The notes beneath the pieces were generated by a model, which saw only the letters and a list, made by a program, of their open reading frames with translations, did no database searches and had not been told where the DNA came from. Position numbers and translations under genes: made by a program. From Apodemus sylvaticus (taxonomy: Eukaryota > Chordata > Mammalia > Rodentia > Muridae), in NCBI RefSeq assembly GCF_947179515.1, contig NC_067492.1:11147847-11211846 (forward strand): DNA of 64,000 nucleotides. The letters run 5' to 3'. Below, piece after piece: positions 12,401 through 24,170 of the stretch (positions are counted from its first letter, which is position 1; each line of letters opens with the position of its first letter).

Positions 12401-12989
12401 TGCAAGAAAGGACATGAAGAAATACGATTTAAAGTGGAATCTACAATATATATTTACTCCAAGGATAATCTTCATCCACTTAATCAACCTTCAAACACTG
12501 GGCTTCTTTCTTCCCTTTCTCCTTCCTCCACTTCTCATTAAGCACCAAGACTCTGAAATCAAACTTGGCCTTTCCTGTGACCTTTATTAGCTTGTAAGCT
12601 ACAATCTTGCCTCATTTCTCTCCTGATCCAGTACAGCTCCCACACTGCCCCCAGATTCACTTTTCCAAAGGATCATTCTCTATTATAGCATCCTCTTTCC
12701 CCAAATCACCGCAGGGTCAGAGTTGATAAAACACTGTTTTCAAGAGGATTGAGAGATCTTTCCCTTCGTTTACCTTTTCATTTTCTTATCCTTTCATTAG
12801 ACATTTAATACAAACACATCAGTAGAGACATGTAAACTAGGAAGAGGTGGGAGGAGATTGCTCAGAATCTCAGTATGAGAGAGAGCAAACCTGCAGATAG
12901 GAGATTGATCTACTTCCTCTCACACCGCATCCCCCTTCCCATAGAAAGACGCTTGTTGTGTTAAGAGGATCCAGCAGTACAAACCATCT

Positions 12990-13330
12990 TGTACCTGATG
13001 TTCATTTCTCACTTATATGGTATTTCTCTTGTTATCGTCTTCATAGTTATCTTCTTTAATAGCTGTGTAATATTCCATTGAGCTGCTTAACCAATTTCCA
13101 TTTGCTAGAAACTGAGCCTATTTGTAAGACATTTAGAGCACCAGGCACAAGGCAACCACTCAATAAAGGTTGGCTATTACTACTATTTCCAATTTGAGCT
13201 ATCACGTATAATATATAGAAATATTTTATTTTGCACAGCTTCTTACATACTTATCTGCTTCCCTAATACTTAAAACAAAGATTACTGGCCCAGAGGGCAT
13301 TGCTGGGTTTATGCCGCTTGATTCCGACTC
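12990..13330 (-). mobile_element. Ancient L1M fragment, minus strand, split by a MIR
   Basis: TAGCTGTGTAATATTCCATTG and CTTAACCAATTTCCATTTGCTAG are reverse-complement landmarks of the old mammalian L1 3' region. The alignment resumes after the MIR at 13131-13184 with TTTCCAATTTGAGCTATC and GGGCATTGCTGGGTTTATG. It is strongly diverged and has no coding capacity. Confidence 0.55.
13131..13184 (+). mobile_element. MIR 3' end fragment
   Basis: TTAGAGCACCAGGCACAAGG with ACTCAATAAAGGTTGGCTATTAC matches the 3' end of MIR (cttagcacagtgcctggcaca…ctcaataaatgttagctattatt). It sits inside the L1M fossil. Confidence 0.6.
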
Positions 13331-13534
13331 CAGCAGACATGGCTAGATCCCTCCCACATCCACCCACACTTCTGGCCTTTTCACAGATGGCTTGATCAAC
13401 CATTGACTACAGGGATGTATACCTCTGTTGTGAGATCTTTTCATGAACAACTGACTATTTATCCATGACAGGCTACTGATGACAGACCTAAGAAATTCTT
13501 CTGCTCAACACTTCTGCCTAGCGAATCCATGATT

Positions 13535-13855
13535 TTGCTGGGGTTACTTATCAGAACATGGGTGAGGGGTTACTTACAAGAGTGTGGGTGATCACGGGAG
13601 CTCCATTGCTGAACAGCCCACCCCAGCATGGGTGAAGACTCATGAAAGCTGTTACCTGGAGGCCCTTACTTTCCTTCAGGGCTTCTCTAGAAGGCTCTTC
13701 TCCATAGCAACTGCTTGCTGATTGTATACGTTTGGGTGGGGCCTCTGTGGGTCTTGTAAATTCTTTGGGTTTCTGGGCCTTCTAAGTTTCCCCCAAGTTC
13801 CTGAGAATTATAGGTCTCCTTCCACTTTCCAAAACCTGATATGTCTCAGGTTAAA
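13535..13855. mobile_element. Probable rodent interspersed repeat (unnamed)
   Basis: The phrases GGGTTACTTATCAGAACATGGG, GAGGGGTTACTTACAAGAGTG, CACCCCAGCATGGGTGA and TCATGAAAGCTG recur in a common mouse repeat that I recognise but cannot name. No coding content. Confidence 0.45.
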
Positions 13856-14493
13856 GGAAATCACTAACAATCTCTTGGCTTGGTGCTTTCTCTGAGTCTA
13901 GCGCCTGTCTCCAGCAATTCTCCAGTCTCAAAATTGATGACATCTGGGGCAGCTTTCAAACACTGTTGATCAGATCTAAGACATCAAGGCCAGAGCCCAC
14001 ATGTCCTTAAGGTGAGATGCTTACTGAGGATGCTGCACTCCAGCTCCCAACGGTTCCCAGGAGATGTGAGCCCCAGGTCTCACAGTAGTAACCGGCTAAA
14101 TAACAGAACCCTTGGATCTCCGGTCCCTTTTTTCTTTCCTTCTTGCCCCTTCGGTGCCTCCCCCACATGATTGCATTGAACTCAAATCCTCCACAACTTT
14201 GCTTTGGGGAGAATTCAAACTACAACTGATATGCCATACAAGTTGCAAAACCATCCAGTGTGTTCCACACTGGAAATGGCCAACTTCGATTATGGTTTTT
14301 GAGGTCTCACTGTTTTTCAGACCAGTATACAGTATACAGTAGAATACCCTGGCAGAGGGACCAGGTAGGTGTCCTTGCACTTGCTTTATAGGCTTCCTAA
14401 CAGGGACACAACCCATGTAAGCTACTTGCAGATGGCCAGCCAGGTCCCCAGTGGCACGGCTGGGGTTCAAGCCATAATTCTCCTCCCCAAGAT
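13856..14493. other. Single-copy sequence
   Basis: Nothing recognised. A 124-codon minus-strand frame at 14096-14470 has no known domain. Confidence 0.5.
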
Positions 14494-14600
14494 TTAACAG
14501 GGTCTCACTATGTAGCCCTGGCTGTCCTGGAGACTGGCTTCCTTAAATACCCAGAGATTTGCCTTCCTCTGCCTCCTAAGTGCTGGGATTAAAAGACCTG
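14494..14600 (-). mobile_element. B1 SINE fragment, minus strand
   Basis: The plus strand reads CAGGGTCTCACTATGTAGCCC, GGCTGTCCTGGAGACTGGC and CTCCTAAGTGCTGGGATTAAAA, the reverse complement of a 7SL-derived B1. The B1 5' end (GCCGGGCG) is lost. Confidence 0.92.
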
Positions 14601-16458
14601 GACTGGGCTCTGAACTCTTAATGGCCACAGTGTCCTTCCAGGTACTTCTGGAAGCAAACAGAAGGTCTTGTGGCTAAAATAACAGCAATACTATTAATAG
14701 TGATGAACTCCATTGTACCAATCTAATCTCACCATGGTGCATTTGCATTGACTGGCTCTCAGAGCTGTCTCCATTGCCTCCTGAACATGCTATGAGTGTT
14801 TCTACTTTGAATCTGGACTTAAGTTCCTCTCGAGCTCATAACTTCTCTTGGCTAGGTTCTATTTCCCCACTGTGGACTTGATCTCTTACTATTTTTATCT
14901 CCTTCCAACCATACCTGTAACTGATACGCAGAATTCCTCTCTACTGCTTCTAAATGGAAAGTGATAAGGGACACCTCATAGTGACAACCAGAAGCACCCA
15001 GAATGGATCATTCAAGACAGGTAAGAAACACCACCTCACCATTGCCTTCTTTGACCTCCTGTAACTTCCTCTTCCTACTGCCTAGACCTCAGCTGTCTTC
15101 CCTGTATTCATCTCCAAGTGTTTAAAACTTCAGAAAGATCATCTGCATAAGTGTGGCTAAAGCAGAAAGGCTGTGTGGAGGCCCAGTTCTGACTTCTCTC
15201 ATTCACTCTGATTAAATGTCGGGTTTTGTGAAGTCACTTGTCAACTGGTCAACAACTTTGTCTATTAGAGATGCAAATAATTTTTATTCCATACTGCAGA
15301 GACCCTGAAGATAGCATCCTATTTCACACTAACCACTTTCGCCCCAACTTTGCAACCTTATCCTAGCATTCCTCTGTCTAATTCTTCATAATAAATCGCC
15401 TGTGCTCTCTTCACAGTCTATGGAGTCATCAAAGCATCTTCCTTATTTGCTTAGAAGTGAATGAGTTCCAGAGAACACACTTGTCCTCTGGAAACTTAAA
15501 CCCAGATGGCAGTTTGCTGCCAGGTGTCTTTCCACAGACCCTACTTTAGATTCTGGCCCCAGCTGATAACAGGGTGGGGAAAGATGAAAGGTCCTCGCTT
15601 TTGATGGACACTGGAGGAAGCTGTGCTTTGGGGCTGGTGTGAATTGGATGACTGTAATTTGGGTTGCAATGAAGAATCTCATGGTTCTGGGGCTGTTCCT
15701 TATTATTCTAGGGTACTGAACAATGACTTCAGCTTCTGCTTGCCACCTATCAGCAGTACTCCCCTCTCCACGCTGCAAGTCTCCAGACATGACTGCCAAG
15801 TTCCTGTAAGGAGCAGTTGCCCCCTGTGACCTCACTTCATATGCTTTCAATCATGAGAGATGTCAAGAGCATCTCCGGGCATTAGCAAATGACACCCAAA
15901 GAATTCTTCTGGATGGGCTCACAAAACCCAAAGACATTCTAAAAGCTTCTTCTAGTTTCCAAACTACGGCAGACACAGAGCTCTGGGTCCACCCCCAGAG
16001 GGTCAGCTCAGACCAGAGACTATTTCTGAGGCTTTCAGGTGCTTCTCAACTAAGAACAGATCTCTAGAGGCCCATATCTGAGATGCTGGCAGCTTGCTTG
16101 CCACTGTGTGTACTACGACTCTCCTTAGAGATTTCCTTACACCCAGGGATTTTGGAAGAGGGTGCAGCCCTTGAGAGCCCCTCTTTAAATGCTCAAATAT
16201 GTTCTTAAGTCTCAGAAATGCCCATTTTTAAAGCACTGACCTCTACCTGGCTTTCTTCTCTGGGCAACTGCAGAGTTTCCCAAAATAGATGATGTAGCCA
16301 TATTCTCTACCACCATTATTAGCTCTTTTGTGGACCCCGCTGTCTCTTCAAGGCGTACTACATGGTGGTACACCAAGAAAACTGACCAAGGAGACCAGAA
16401 TCAAACCTTCACGTGTGTTTACTTATTCTCTGGAATGTTTATGAACTAGAGACAGAGA
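14601..16458. other. Single-copy sequence
   Basis: No repeat was recognised over about 1.9 kb. The longest frame is 135 codons on the minus strand at 15443-15850, with no recognisable protein resemblance or codon bias that I can judge. Confidence 0.5.
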
Positions 16459-16683
16459 GAGTTGGAGAGATGACTCAGGGGCAAAAATGGCTGCCCTTCC
16501 AGAGGACCTAGGTTTGATTCTCAGCTCCCACATGACAGTTAGCAAGTCTGTAACTCTAGCTCCAGAAGATCTGATGCCCTCTTCTGGCCTCCACTGGGAC
16601 CAGGCAAGCATGTGGTAGACAAACAGACATGCAGACAAAATACCTGTACTCATAAAATAAAAATAAAATACATCTTTGTTTTT
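16459..16683 (+). mobile_element. B3 SINE
   Basis: GTTGGAGAGATGACTCAGG, AGAGGACCTAGGTTTGATTC, CAGCTCCCACATGACAG, TCTGTAACTCTAGCTCCAG, CTCTTCTGGCCTCCACTGGGA and CAGGCAAGCATGTGGTAGAC appear in B3 order. It ends in an AAAATAAAAATAAAATAC tail. Confidence 0.93.
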
Positions 16684-16696
16684 TAAGACGTAGGGA

Positions 16697-16742
16697 ATAA
16701 GGCTGGAGAGGTGGCTCAGTGAGTAGGATACACACACACAAC
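16697..16742 (+). mobile_element. 5' stub of a B2/B3-class SINE
   Basis: GGCTGGAGAGGTGGCTCAGTG is the 5' head of a B2-class SINE. After about 30 bp it collapses into a short CA run. Confidence 0.65.
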
Positions 16743-17440
16743 AAACTAGGAAAAACTAACAGGTGCCATCACAAGCTGTCCCGAGCTCTGAAGTTATATG
16801 TCCCCAGCCATTAATGCCTGTCCCAATACACCTGTTCCTTGAGGCTGCAGACCCAGGAAGGCACAGATAGCTCCTAAGCTTTGCCTTTATAAAGTCATAC
16901 ATGGCAACACACTGACCTGAGCCTGGCCAGGAGACCAGCCCTTTCTGGTTGCACTGCACATGGCTAGCGACTCAATCACTGTGTACTTAAACACACACAC
17001 ACACACACACATACATGCAACGAGCTAACCCATCTGTTAGGGCAAAGGGAGTAATCTCCAGAGCGTGGGCGGCCTGGAACTTGCAGATCCCTGAGGGTTA
17101 GGAGGGGGTATCCTTAAGTGGGAAAGTAAGAGGTGCTGGTTGTTGGCAAAAGACCCACATGAGGCTCAGATTCCCTCCCTATCACTGTTCAGTCTGTCGG
17201 AGTCTTTGACTGACACAAGGCCATGGCTCATGCTGATTTGGGTAGGTCCTAAATCCTTCCCTAAAATGGTATCAACTTGAGCATAATTCCAGTTATAGCA
17301 TGCCAACCAAGTTCATTCCTCTGTCTTCTTCCTGCCCCCATGGAAGGGAGGTCGATCCCCTAGAACTGAAACAGGACATATCCAGACACTAAATTCTCAG
17401 CATAAGGGAGATTTATTACCCAAGAGGGGCAATCAGTGAG

Positions 17441-17442
<2 letters not shown>
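16743..17442. other. Single-copy sequence with a (CA)12 tract
   Basis: A clean CA microsatellite sits at about 16989-17012. Otherwise nothing was recognised. Confidence 0.55.
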
Positions 17443-17535
<93 letters not shown>

Positions 17536-17562
17536 CACACACACGCGCGCACGCGCACGCGC
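17443..17562. repeat. Composite (TC)n-(GT)n-(CA)n-(CG)n tract
   Basis: About 65 bp of TC passes into GT at 17509, then GCACACACAC and GCGCGCACGCGCACGCGC. From 17509 to 17562 the sequence alternates purine and pyrimidine without a break. Apparent proteins here (Arg-Glu, Ser-Leu and Cys-Val polymers) come from the repeat. Confidence 0.97.
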
Positions 17563-18244
17563 AAACGTATTGGGCAAGGGCACTACAGAGGCAGCAGCAA
17601 GCAAGTGCAAGCAAAAAAAAAGCAAGAGAAGATGTTTCTGCAAGAATGGGGCTTTAAGGGGAAAAGTGGGGGTGACGGGGAGCCTGTGTTAGCGTGAGTT
17701 GGTAAATTCTGAACAGACATGTTAGCCAAACCATGAATTTTGACTGTTGAACCTTGGTGTTTTGTCTCAGGAACATCAGTGGCCAAATAAGAGAAATTAC
17801 CTTGGGCAATTTAATGGTTCTTAGCAAGGAGGAGAAGGGCAAAGGGCCAAACCTGTTAGCACAGTGTTTGCCATGTGTGGGCCTACTAAAGCCCTCCTCT
17901 CTGCCTCTGAAGAACCTCTTCCTCCTCCAAGTTTCCTGTCAGCCCCTTAGACAGAGAGCCTGAGCTGGGCTAAGAACCCTGTGGATGAAGAGGATCCTTA
18001 ATGGACTTTACAAGTCAGCAAAAGATTAGTGGAGAGCTCTGTCTTTGTTCCTAATGGGCTCAGATACCTGCTGCTTCGGGTCATACAGGTGACTTTAATT
18101 GGATGAAGTCAGCCTGAGAAAAATCCGTGCTGCCAACAAGAGTGAGATGCAGGCCCGAACTATCTAGTTCTCCATCTCAGTGCTGCCACCTTGCCAGCAC
18201 CAAGTTTCTCAATCTCTCTAGTGGAGGGGACAGGAAAGTGCAGT
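17563..18244. other. Single-copy sequence
   Basis: No repeat or gene recognised. A 69-codon frame at 17754-17963 is not recognisable. Confidence 0.5.
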
Positions 18245-18600
18245 GGTTAGTTTCCAAAGTCAACTGGACTTAGAATCACCAGGGCAACACACTACTGGGT
18301 CTGCCTGGGGTGTTTCCAGAAAGGTTCAAACAAATCAGAAAGGCCCACCCTGAATGTGGGTGGTCACTACCTTATGGGCTGCACTGGGCTCCAGGACTGA
18401 ACAAAAGGATAAATGCACACTGAATTCCAGCTTCATCTCTCTCTGCTTCCTGACTGTGGATGCCACGTGACCAGCTGCCTCACGCTCCTGACGCCATGAC
18501 ACCTCGCAGCAACAGACTGTGCCTGTGAAGGGAATCAAAATAATCCTTTCCTTCTTCAAGTTGCCTCTTGTCAGGTGTTTGGTGCCAACAATGAGGGAGG
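18245..18600 (+). mobile_element. MaLR-like solo LTR remnant
   Basis: AGTCAACTGGACTTAGAATCACC, GGCCCACCCTGAATGTGGGTGG, TCATCTCTCTCTGCTTCCTGAC, GTGACCAGCTGCCTCACGCTCC and TTCCTTCTTCAAGTTGC occur in the order of a common rodent solo LTR. Its 3' end resembles ERVL-MaLR (THE1/MST/MLT-type) LTRs. There are no internal viral genes. The family name is uncertain. Confidence 0.6.
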
Positions 18601-18884
18601 GTGACGAATACAGTCATATTCTGCAGCAACCAAGTTTGTGGAAATAAAGTGCAGTGGAACCATTCATGACGCATGCCTGCAGCAAAGGTCCTATGTCCTA
18701 TGTGCAGGCACCAAGCACCCAGAGCCCTGTGCCCCGACAACTATGATCCAGAGTTGCTTGGTTTTCTGTCTAATCACACTTCACATTTCATTGGGACACA
18801 ATTAATATGGCATGATTTGTATCAAAATATACTTTGCTGTGGGCTTAGGTAATATGTTCATAGCACTGGTGGGCGTGAATCACC
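18601..18884. other. Single-copy sequence
   Basis: I see nothing recognisable in these 284 bases. Confidence 0.45.
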
Positions 18885-19062
18885 AATACTATCCCATTTC
18901 AAAATATTCCTATGATCCCAAAGAAACCCTGTATCCTCATAGTCCCTCCCTCTGGCCTCTCCGAAGCCCTAGGCAACCACTAACCTGTTTTCTGTTTCTG
19001 TGGGTTACAGAACAGCTCTTTCCATTGCATAGATTCACATGACATGTGGCCTTTTGTTTTTG
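18885..19062 (-). mobile_element. Ancient L1M 3' region, minus strand
   Basis: AAAGAAACCCTGTATCCTCA, CTAGGCAACCACTAACCTG, TTTCTGTTTCTGTGGGTTAC and CATGACATGTGGCCTTTTG follow the reverse complement of the mammalian L1M 3'UTR in the right order. It is non-coding. Confidence 0.75.
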
Positions 19063-19145
19063 AGACTGAGTTTGAATCTCCACCCCAAAGCTGTGTGACC
19101 TTTACTGGGCCTCCAGGGTCTTCCCCATATAGGCAATGGAGTCAG
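19063..19145 (+). mobile_element. MIR core fragment
   Basis: GAGACTGAGTTTGAATCTCC, AAGCTGTGTGACCTTTACTGGGCC and a decayed end AGGCAATGGA match the MIR core (…gtttgaatcccagctctgcc…agctgtgtgaccttgggc…aaaatgg). Confidence 0.65.
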
Positions 19146-20031
19146 AGTGGATTCTTCATTACAAAGACTTGGTAAACTGACCCATTCAAAGCTCTGGAGA
19201 TGGTCCTTCATAGTCAACACCACACAGGGAAGGTTCCTCACCCATGGTCAACACCACACAGACAGCCACCATTTTAATGCTGTTATTATTTCTGTCTTTG
19301 CAGTTCTCCTGCCCTTACTGAAAGGCTGGCTGGGATAAAAAATAAAAATAAGGTGCAAACCCAGGAGTGGAAGGTATGACTAGGAGCCCAGCTTCAATGA
19401 ATGCAAGGAGTCTCATCATACACACATTAACGATCACAAATCTAGTTCTTTCAAGGGGGTGGGGGGAGACGGAAGGAAAAAGAACAATGTCACTACTGCA
19501 ATTAAGTGTTGTGAAATTATATCTTGCCTGTATTCTTTGTTATGCACTGTACATGGCTGCATGCATTATACATTTTTTCCATATTGATTACAGCACAGGC
19601 TTGCATACACAAAACCACGCACACTGCACTTTAATGGGCAACTTCAAAGATTTCAAGGTTAATGACAACTCTGTGTTTGCTTTAAACCCTGACTTTATAG
19701 CCCAACCTCTGAGTAAAATTCAACTCCATTGTATGTCAACAATACCAATTTAGAATTATTCCAGATGAATTAAATCAACAATAACAAAGTGGAATCTCTC
19801 TAGATGAATTCAACCAACCAACCCACAGTCCAGAGCTGGATGCGAGGCTGCAATTGACTCCAATTGTTCAACATCTATCCACGGAGCACCGATTCTGTTC
19901 TCCACAGCCTCACAACATCACTTGGAAAGTAAACCACATAATCACAGGGCTCAGAGGGTGGCAGAAGTGAGTTAAGAAAACATGGGAGTATAGTAATCTG
20001 TTACCCAGGAGCCAACAGAGAGGCAATAGCT

Positions 20032-20035
<4 letters not shown>
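19146..20035. other. Single-copy sequence with a short direct repeat
   Basis: GTCAACACCACACAG occurs twice, at 19213-19227 and 19248-19262. A 128-codon frame at 19367-19753 is unrecognised and lies in AT-rich sequence. Confidence 0.5.

Positions 20036-20102
<67 letters not shown>
20036..20102. repeat. (CT)n microsatellite
   Basis: About 33 uninterrupted CT units. The Arg-Glu polymer frame on the minus strand is a by-product of the repeat. Confidence 0.98.
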
Positions 20103-20105
<3 letters not shown>

Positions 20106-20545
20106 CTGCCTTATAAAACTTCATAGCACTCATTGCCACATGATAGACAGCATATATCCCCCTGCTCAGTTGTGTCACTGTGACTATTCACTGAAAGACA
20201 TCTGGTCTACCTTCCTCACGTCTACATTCCTGATGCCTTGAAGGGTGTTACACTTAGCAGGTACTTGGCAGTGATGCCTTACTGAACGAGTGGGTGAGGG
20301 TCATTTCTTTCAGATTCCTTATTTTCCTCCCATTTGCTACCCTAAAGACAGCCACAGTTCACTCCTCTCACCTCAGTTTGTTTACTTATTAATTACCTCA
20401 ATGGAGTGGGGAAATGTTCTATATTGAAAACAAAGCAAAGGCAGCAACCCAGGGCATTCACCCAGTGCCACCTTCTAGCGGGGAAGGGAGTATCTAGAGA
20501 TGCGTGCCCACCCCCAAATCAGAAATCTCAGTAGAATGCTCATCA

Positions 20546-20915
20546 GATGAGGACATGGTTCAGTTGATGAAGTTCAACAAGACGGCCAGAATTTGGATCC
20601 CTGAACCCACATAAAAGCCAAGCGCGTGTGTTGGCCTCTTGTAATCCCTGCACTCAAGAGGCAGAGATGGGGACCCCAGGGCAAGCTAGCCAGCTAGATG
20701 AGGCAGAATTGGTGAACTCTGACTTCAGCAAGAGACCCTGCCTCAAAGGGAAGACTGGTCAAAGAAGACACCAGTGCCAGCCTCAGGCATCTGCATGCAC
20801 ACACATTTCCATACACAGACAAATATGCATATACATCTATGTCCCCACTCACAAGTAAACATGCATACACACACTCACAACAATAAAAATAAAATAGATA
20901 GATAAAAATCTTAAA
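20546..20915 (+). mobile_element. B4-family SINE (ID-B1 fusion)
   Basis: The tRNA-like head GAGGACATGGTTCAGTTGATG with GGATCCCTGAACCCACATAAA is joined to a B1-like body (TGTAATCCCTGCACTCAAGAGGCAGAGATGG, GACCCTGCCTCAAAGG). A CA-rich tail ends in AAAATCTTAAAAAG. This order defines B4. Confidence 0.92.
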
Positions 20916-21754
20916 AAGAAATGTCCATTACCACGGTCCTTTCTTCCATTATTGGCTGTATTTGGGGAGCAGGGGGTTGGGGTGGGGATCCAGGAACTCC
21001 TGACAGTAGTAAATGGGATACCATATATTCATACCAGGGTACAGACCAATACTCCACACACCTGCATGCCTCTCCATTCTTCTTCTCAGGAACCTCCCAA
21101 ACCCTGGATGCTCACCAGACCAGCAAAGGGTCCAGAGAAATACAGAGGACTGCATGGTAGCAGGAGCACCAGGAAGAGAGCACCAGCAGAAGGTGGGCTC
21201 AGGTAACAACTACCTATCTGCTTGTCTTTCAGATGGATGATTCAGATTTTCCATCCTGTACAGACCCCGGCAACCATGAGCTTGTTTTCCATGACAGTAT
21301 CAGATCAATGCCACAGTCAACACTGGTGTAGTGGCATTCCGTCACTCTGTGTCTGCGCACTCACTTCTGAGACCTTGGTTCACCTTCCAGAGTGATCCTT
21401 GGCACCCAAGCTAGTATCTCTCCATTGCTATTTGGGAGAACTCAAAGCAAGACACTGAGTTAACTATCATGCCTGTACATTTGAATAACAAGGAAGCTTT
21501 AAGGGTTATACAGCCTCCATAACTAATGAGAACTAAATTCAAACCTGTCCTAATGCTGCTCTGGGAACTTACCATGGACTTTCATGGGGGCCTATGACAT
21601 AGCAGTGGAGTTCTGCATAAAGGAAAAGCTGGGGTGGGTGGTGGGTGAATGGGGGGAAGGAAGCCTGTTTCCTTTCCAGCAATCATGACCATAGTTACTT
21701 GTAAGTATCTTCACCACTTATCAGGCCTCTCTGCAGCTCCAAATTCATGAGTGT
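20916..21754. other. Single-copy sequence
   Basis: Overlapping frames at 20921-21240 on both strands are unrecognised. Nothing else was seen. Confidence 0.5.
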
Positions 21755-22060
21755 ATGTGTGTGTGTGTGTGCACCAGCAAACATGTAAGTACCTATTTGT
21801 GTAGGTTCAAGTACATATATGTGTATGTATGCATATGCATGTAGAAGCTACACCCCTTCCCTCAGGTACCATCCACTTTGGCATTCCTTGGGGTTCTCGT
21901 CTGGTTTTAAGACAGTCTCATTAGGTAGCCCTGGCTGGCCCGGCCCTCATTATGTAGACCAAGCTAGCTTTGATCTTACAGAGAGCTTCCTACCTCTACC
22001 TCCAGAGTACCAGGACTATGGCCATGTGCCACCATACCTGGGTCAACTAAGGTTATTTAC
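21755..22060 (-). mobile_element. B4/B1-class SINE, minus strand
   Basis: A GTGTGTGTGCACCAGC tail leads into GTTTTAAGACAGTCTCATTAGG, TAGCCCTGGCTGGCCC, TATGTAGACCAAGCTAGC, CTACCTCCAGAGTACCAGGAC and CATGTGCCACCATACCTGG, the reverse complement of the B1 body. A TTTG array (22065-22088) lies just beyond it. Confidence 0.85.
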
Positions 22061-22149
22061 TTATTTTGTTTGTTTGTTTGTTTGTTTCTGAGACAAGGTC
22101 ACTCACACCACCACACCCATCTTTCCCTCTGCCTGTTTGAACCGCATGA

Positions 22150-22245
22150 GCTGATCCATTTTATAGATGAGATCACTGAGGCTCCTTTGCTAAAGGTTGC
22201 ACTGTGAATGGGAAGAAGGCTTGAAATAGCTTCCCAGTTCGTGGC
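22150..22245 (-). mobile_element. MIR fragment, minus strand
   Basis: CCATTTTATAGATGAGATCACTGAGGC matches the reverse complement of the MIR 3' core (ccattttacagatgaggaaactgaggc). It is followed by a degraded AAGGTTGCACTG. Confidence 0.6.
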
Positions 22246-23104
22246 GTGTGGGAGTCAGTTAATAATAACTTCTGAGACAGCCATTGTGATGTTTTAGGGA
22301 ACTTACAGATTGGTAGTAGAAACCACCCACGGTGGGAGTATTTACACTACAGAAATGGTCAAATGGTGCAAACCACATGGTTTAGATTTTTTTTTGAAGA
22401 GGGAAAGAAAGAGAGATGCAGTTGTTAGGCATTTGGCAGAGCCCCACTGCCTGGCACCCAGTTGGATATTCTTGTCCTGGGCTCAGAACGTGGAAGTTAC
22501 TGCCGACACACCTTATTCTGGAAGACAGGCTTGCTAGCATTCGTCAAATGACTCTGGAAGTGGGAGATCATTATTTGCTCCGTGTTAGAAATATTTCTAG
22601 CACTGCTTATTGAATGTTCACAAAACCATTAAAAAGGCTTGGCAAGGTTCCTCTCAAATATCTTTTGCATGAAAAAATCTCAGAGATTGGTTAATTGAAG
22701 AGACCTTACCTGGGCCACTCCAATGGAGGACATATCCAGTTTCCTATGGTGCACATCCCCAAGCCAGGGATACACAGGGTTTGGGGACACCCCTATACTG
22801 GCATCCAGATGCTCCTCTATGCACTGTACTGTCTAGCTAGCACTCCCACAACACACAGGCACACAGGGACTCAGCTATTTTCAAGTACCTGTGCTCCTCT
22901 TTGAACAATGAGTTCCCATTTAAAAATCCAGAACAGAAGCAGGATTCCTTCCCCTTCAGCCCTTGTCTGACATGTCTAAGCCAGGCACTCCCATACCCTG
23001 CAGGCCCTCCCCATCAGTGCCCTGGACCACTTATCTCAAGTGTCTTGTCCCCTCCCCTCCATGAGCTCAGGCCCATAATACCTTCTCCCAGTCATATCCC
23101 CCTC
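22246..23104. other. Single-copy sequence
   Basis: No repeat or gene recognised. Several 65-90-codon plus-strand frames overlap each other without known domains. Confidence 0.5.
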
Positions 23105-23345
23105 CAGACATTTGCTACCCTGAAGGTGATTGTCCTTCTGAAAGTGGAAATCAGACTGTGTCACTCCTTGTGATCTACATAGCTGCCCATCACTTGAAAC
23201 AAACACTGAAACTCTTGAAGTGACCAACAAAGGCCCAAAGGCTTGCTACCTCTTGGCCACACCCCTTACCACTGTCTAGGCTGGGTTGGCCCCTTCTGCA
23301 CAGAGGCTTTACTTATGCCTTCCATGTGGAATGCCTCTCCCATGC
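23105..23345 (+). mobile_element. L2 LINE 3' fragment
   Basis: GTCACTCCTTGTGATCTACATAGC with CTGCCCATCACTTG corresponds to the L2 'tcactccctgctcaaaaccctcca…ccatcgcc' region. ATGTGGAATGCCTCTCCCATGCCC corresponds to 'tggaatgcccttccc'. Ancient and non-coding. Confidence 0.65.
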
Positions 23346-23464
23346 CCACCTTCTCCTGAGCTTCATTACCCCTTCTTCGTCCGGAAGCTCGGTGCTCCAT
23401 CACAAGGCTGTCAGACGAGTCTCCTAGACCTTTGATCTGGGTCTGATGCCTTTCTTACTCCCAT

Positions 23465-23600
23465 TATCCATCTGTTCATCCATTCGTGTTCGCTGGGTGC
23501 CTACGCTGTGCCAGGCCCTGTTGTGAGCCACAGGAATACAGGCTTGGATGAATCAGATGACAGCAATATGTGCCATCATGGGGTGGATATTTCAGTTTGA
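23465..23600 (-). mobile_element. L2 LINE 3' end, minus strand
   Basis: CATCCATTCGTGTTCGCTGGG, TGCCTACGCTGTGCCAGGCCC and CACAGGAATACAGG match the reverse complement of the L2 terminus (ttcattcaacaa…tgcctactatgtgccaggcac…ggatacag). It points opposite to the neighbouring L2 piece. Confidence 0.65.
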
Positions 23601-23989
23601 GGCCAAAGATAAAGACTGGACGAGCACAATATGTGTGGTGGTGAGACCTCACACAACTGTGTTGCTTTCCTTCACAGTGGTTGCCTTGCTTTTAAATTAT
23701 TCATTAATTGATATTGATCCCCCCTGCCAAGCAGAGCCCCAAGAGAACAGAAACTGAATCTGCCATATTAGCAGCAGGACCCTAAAGACACCACTGTTAC
23801 ACAGAACACACTGGACCACCACGGAAATCCGAGGTATCTGTGGGCATGCTGGTCCAAACTGAATTCTCCTAAGAGCCACTTATTTCAGTCCTGAGGCCTG
23901 AGAGGGAGAGTCTCTGGTGGCTGAAATCCTCACCACACCCTTTTGAAAAGTCTCTATGTACCTACTTTGCCTGCAATTTTGACTTAAAC

Positions 23990-24170
23990 CAAGGGCCAGC
24001 TGACTTCTGCAAAGAGACAGATGGCATTAAGGGCCAGGCAGTTTTAACACTGTAGTTAAAACACAAAGCAGCCATAACAATTCTATAAATGAAAGAGGTG
24101 TGGCTTCGGTCCAAGGAAACTATTTATAAAAACATGCTTCAGTCAGGAACCAGCCCACAGGCTATAACTT
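23990..24170 (-). mobile_element. Ancient hAT-type DNA transposon fossil
   Basis: TTAAGGGCCAGGCAGTTTTAAC, AAAGCAGCCATAACAATTC, AATGAAAGAGGTGTGGCTTCGG and AAACTATTTATAAAAACATGC follow a well-known mammalian hAT MER consensus (…gtaaagggccag…aaagcagccatagacaa…gggtgtggctgtg…). I do not assign a subfamily name. Confidence 0.6.

Noticed and set aside
18335..18740. Overlapping minus-strand frames that looked like a small gene
   Set aside because: The first lies within the LTR-like element and the second runs out of it; no protein resemblance.
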